From: Oligoflexia bacterium | GTDB lineage: Bacteria; Bdellovibrionota; Bdellovibrionia; Bdellovibrionales; UBA1609 | Length of the DNA stretch: 6,210 bases | NCBI GenBank assembly: GCA_026914095.1 | Contig: JAPPIY010000133.1 | Location: 1-6,210, forward strand | Direction of reading: 5' to 3' | Part shown: piece by piece, positions 5,256 through 6,210 of the stretch | Layout: every line of letters starts with the position of its first letter | How positions within the stretch are numbered: position 1 is the first letter of the stretch | Program-made: the position numbers and the translations under genes | The notes under the pieces: model-generated | Seen by the model: only the letters and a program-made list of their open reading frames with translations | Told to the model about the DNA's origin: nothing | Database searches by the model: none

Positions 5256-6210
5256 TTAAACTCTCTTAAGAAAATTAAGAGCCACAGCCTTATCACAAAA
5301 AGGCTGTTTTTTATCTTTTACAATTTGAAACTGCTCATGTCCTTTCCCCGCTATTAACACACAGTCCCCTTCCCTTGCAAAGCGGATCGCTTTTTTTATA
5401 GCCTGCTCTCTGTCCAGCTCCACTGTGATTTTTGACAATTTATTAAGACCCTTTAGAGCCTCTTTAGCAATTTGCTCGGGGTCTTCATATCGAGGGTTAT
5501 CGGTTGTCCAAAATACATGATCCGATAAATTGACAGCTTTCTCGGCCATAAGGGGCCTCTTTTCTTTGTCTCTATCTCCTCCACAGCCGCAAGCTAAAAT
5601 CACTCTTTTAAAATTTTGCTTTAACACTTTAAGCGCGGAAGACAAAGCCTCTGGAGTGTGGGCATAGTCTATAAAAACATCAAAATCTTTATCTGTCTCT
5701 AACTTCTCCAAACGGCCGGGAACTCCGGGAAAGCAAGCCAAAGCCTTTTGACACTCTTCCGGCTTAAAACCAGTCAGCAGGGCGCAGGCCAAAGCGGAAA
5801 CCGCATTATAGACATTATACTCCCCAACCAGATTCATAGAAAAATCAAACCGCCCAAAGGGACTCTTGAGCTGAAACACTGTTTTTAATTGAGAGGATTT
5901 TTTTATACCGATTTTGTCTGAATTTTCCCGCTGTTTCTGGAGATTCCCGCTGGCGCGGGAATGACCGTCCTGTTGAAATTTCAAACCCGATCGGTATATT
6001 TTAAAGCAAAAATCAGCGGATTCCCCTTGACCATAAGTCCAATAAGGCTTTTTTAAAATAGCTTTCATTTTATGACTGTAAATATCGTCTTGATTGAACA
6101 AATAAAAAAGATTTTTATTTTTGCTTTGCTCGGCTTGAAGAAATAATTTTTTTTAGCCAGCCAATAATTTTCCATACTTCCATGATAGTCCAAATGATCC
6201 TGACTGAGAT
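5256..6210 (-). CDS. murE: UDP-N-acetylmuramoyl-tripeptide synthetase MurE (meso-DAP type), partial, with apparent frameshift
   Basis: Cytoplasmic ATP-dependent ligase that adds the third residue, here probably meso-diaminopimelate, to UDP-MurNAc-L-Ala-D-Glu. The N-terminal part, including the P-loop, is beyond base 6210. The first visible codons give LSQDHLDYHGSMENYWLAK, matching the stretch that ends at the carbamylated Lys (224 in E. coli). The frame then breaks in an A8 run at 6147-6154 and resumes one frame over as LFLQAEQ, running to the TAA at 5258-5256. Counting from the TTG codon at 6101: GEYNVYN at 93-99, IDYAHTPEAL at 144-153, CGCGGDRDKEKRP at 171-183, the DAP-specificity motif DNPR at 201-204 and AGKGHEQ at 251-257. 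About 31 residues (around 35-66, containing GHSRASGNL) come from an inserted palindromic element in a loop that is variable in the family. A ninth A would restore the frame. Identity is certain; whether the frameshift is real is not. Confidence 0.95.
5904..5998. repeat. palindromic repeat element inserted in frame within murE, copy 2
   Basis: A 95-bp element bounded by a perfect 9-bp inverted repeat, TATACCGAT (5904-5912) and ATCGGTATA (5990-5998). It contains the 20-bp palindrome ATTCCCGCTGGCGCGGGAAT at 5943-5962 and a further TTTTCCCGC at 5923-5931. The 20-bp core has the form of the dRS3-like repeats known from Neisseria and other proteobacteria. It is read through without a stop, adding IYRSGLKFQQDGHSRASGNL and about a dozen more polar residues to MurE between ADFCFK and SSQLKT. 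Insertion of palindromic elements into genes without loss of frame is known for Rickettsia palindromic elements. A target-site duplication cannot be defined because the flanks are A/T runs. Confidence 0.85.
6147..6154 (-). other. A8 homopolymer where the murE reading frame shifts
   Basis: On the coding strand the sequence reads GGCTAAAAAAAATTATTTC. Upstream codons in one frame give conserved MurE sequence up to LAKK. Downstream conserved sequence lies in the frame that would follow from nine A residues. Without correction, translation ends at a TGA at 6067-6065. In the upstream frame the run forms A_AAA_AAT, a heptamer of the -1 ribosomal slippage type, and runs of this length can also cause RNA polymerase slippage. 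No strong stimulatory hairpin or upstream Shine-Dalgarno-like stimulator was seen, so a sequencing or assembly error in a homopolymer is the simplest reading. Confidence 0.85.

Overview
The window is a stretch of AT-rich bacterial chromosome. Every supportable gene lies on the minus strand, so transcription runs from high to low coordinates: murE (3' part), a secreted metallopeptidase-like gene, two paralogous lipoprotein genes separated by a broken copy of the metallopeptidase 3' end, a possible 38-codon small gene, and murF (5' part). MurE carries the DNPR motif of meso-diaminopimelate-adding enzymes, and the lipoproteins have classical lipoboxes. Together these suggest a diderm (Gram-negative) bacterium with DAP-type peptidoglycan. 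Dispersed palindromic elements of the ATTCCCGC/GCGGGAAT type, one of them inside a protein-coding gene, recall genomes with mobile palindromic repeats such as proteobacteria and rickettsia-like lineages. The window does not allow a safer taxonomic call.

Region by region: 5256-6210 is murE, missing its N-terminal part beyond the window edge. It has an apparent 1-base frameshift in an A8 run at 6147-6154, and a 95-bp palindromic element at 5904-5998 is translated in frame. The gap 4989-5255 holds a second copy of that palindromic family (5067-5154) and a 13-bp palindrome overlapping the ribosome binding site of the next gene. 2829-4988 encodes a 719-residue exported protein with a metzincin-like HExxHxxGxxG site and a Met-turn-like SIMH. 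From about 3190 down to 1014 the DNA is a tandem array. The unit is the 3' end of the metallopeptidase gene plus a lipoprotein gene. Unit 1 is intact (2174-3190), unit 2 keeps only the last ~120 codons of the peptidase plus an intact lipoprotein gene (1137-2130), and unit 3 is a ~79-bp remnant (1014-1092). A Lys-rich small ORF (813-929) with a good Shine-Dalgarno sequence then runs into the start of murF (1-828, C-terminus beyond the window).

MurE and MurF catalyse consecutive cytoplasmic steps of peptidoglycan precursor synthesis (addition of the third residue, then of D-Ala-D-Ala), and their genes are commonly adjacent in division and cell-wall (dcw) clusters. Here they are separated by about 4.4 kb of co-directional DNA for exported proteins of unrecognised family. 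A work of the lipoproteins with the secreted peptidase-like protein in the periplasm or at the cell surface is plausible from gene pairing and co-duplication, but it is inference. No rRNA, tRNA, CRISPR array or transposase gene was seen.
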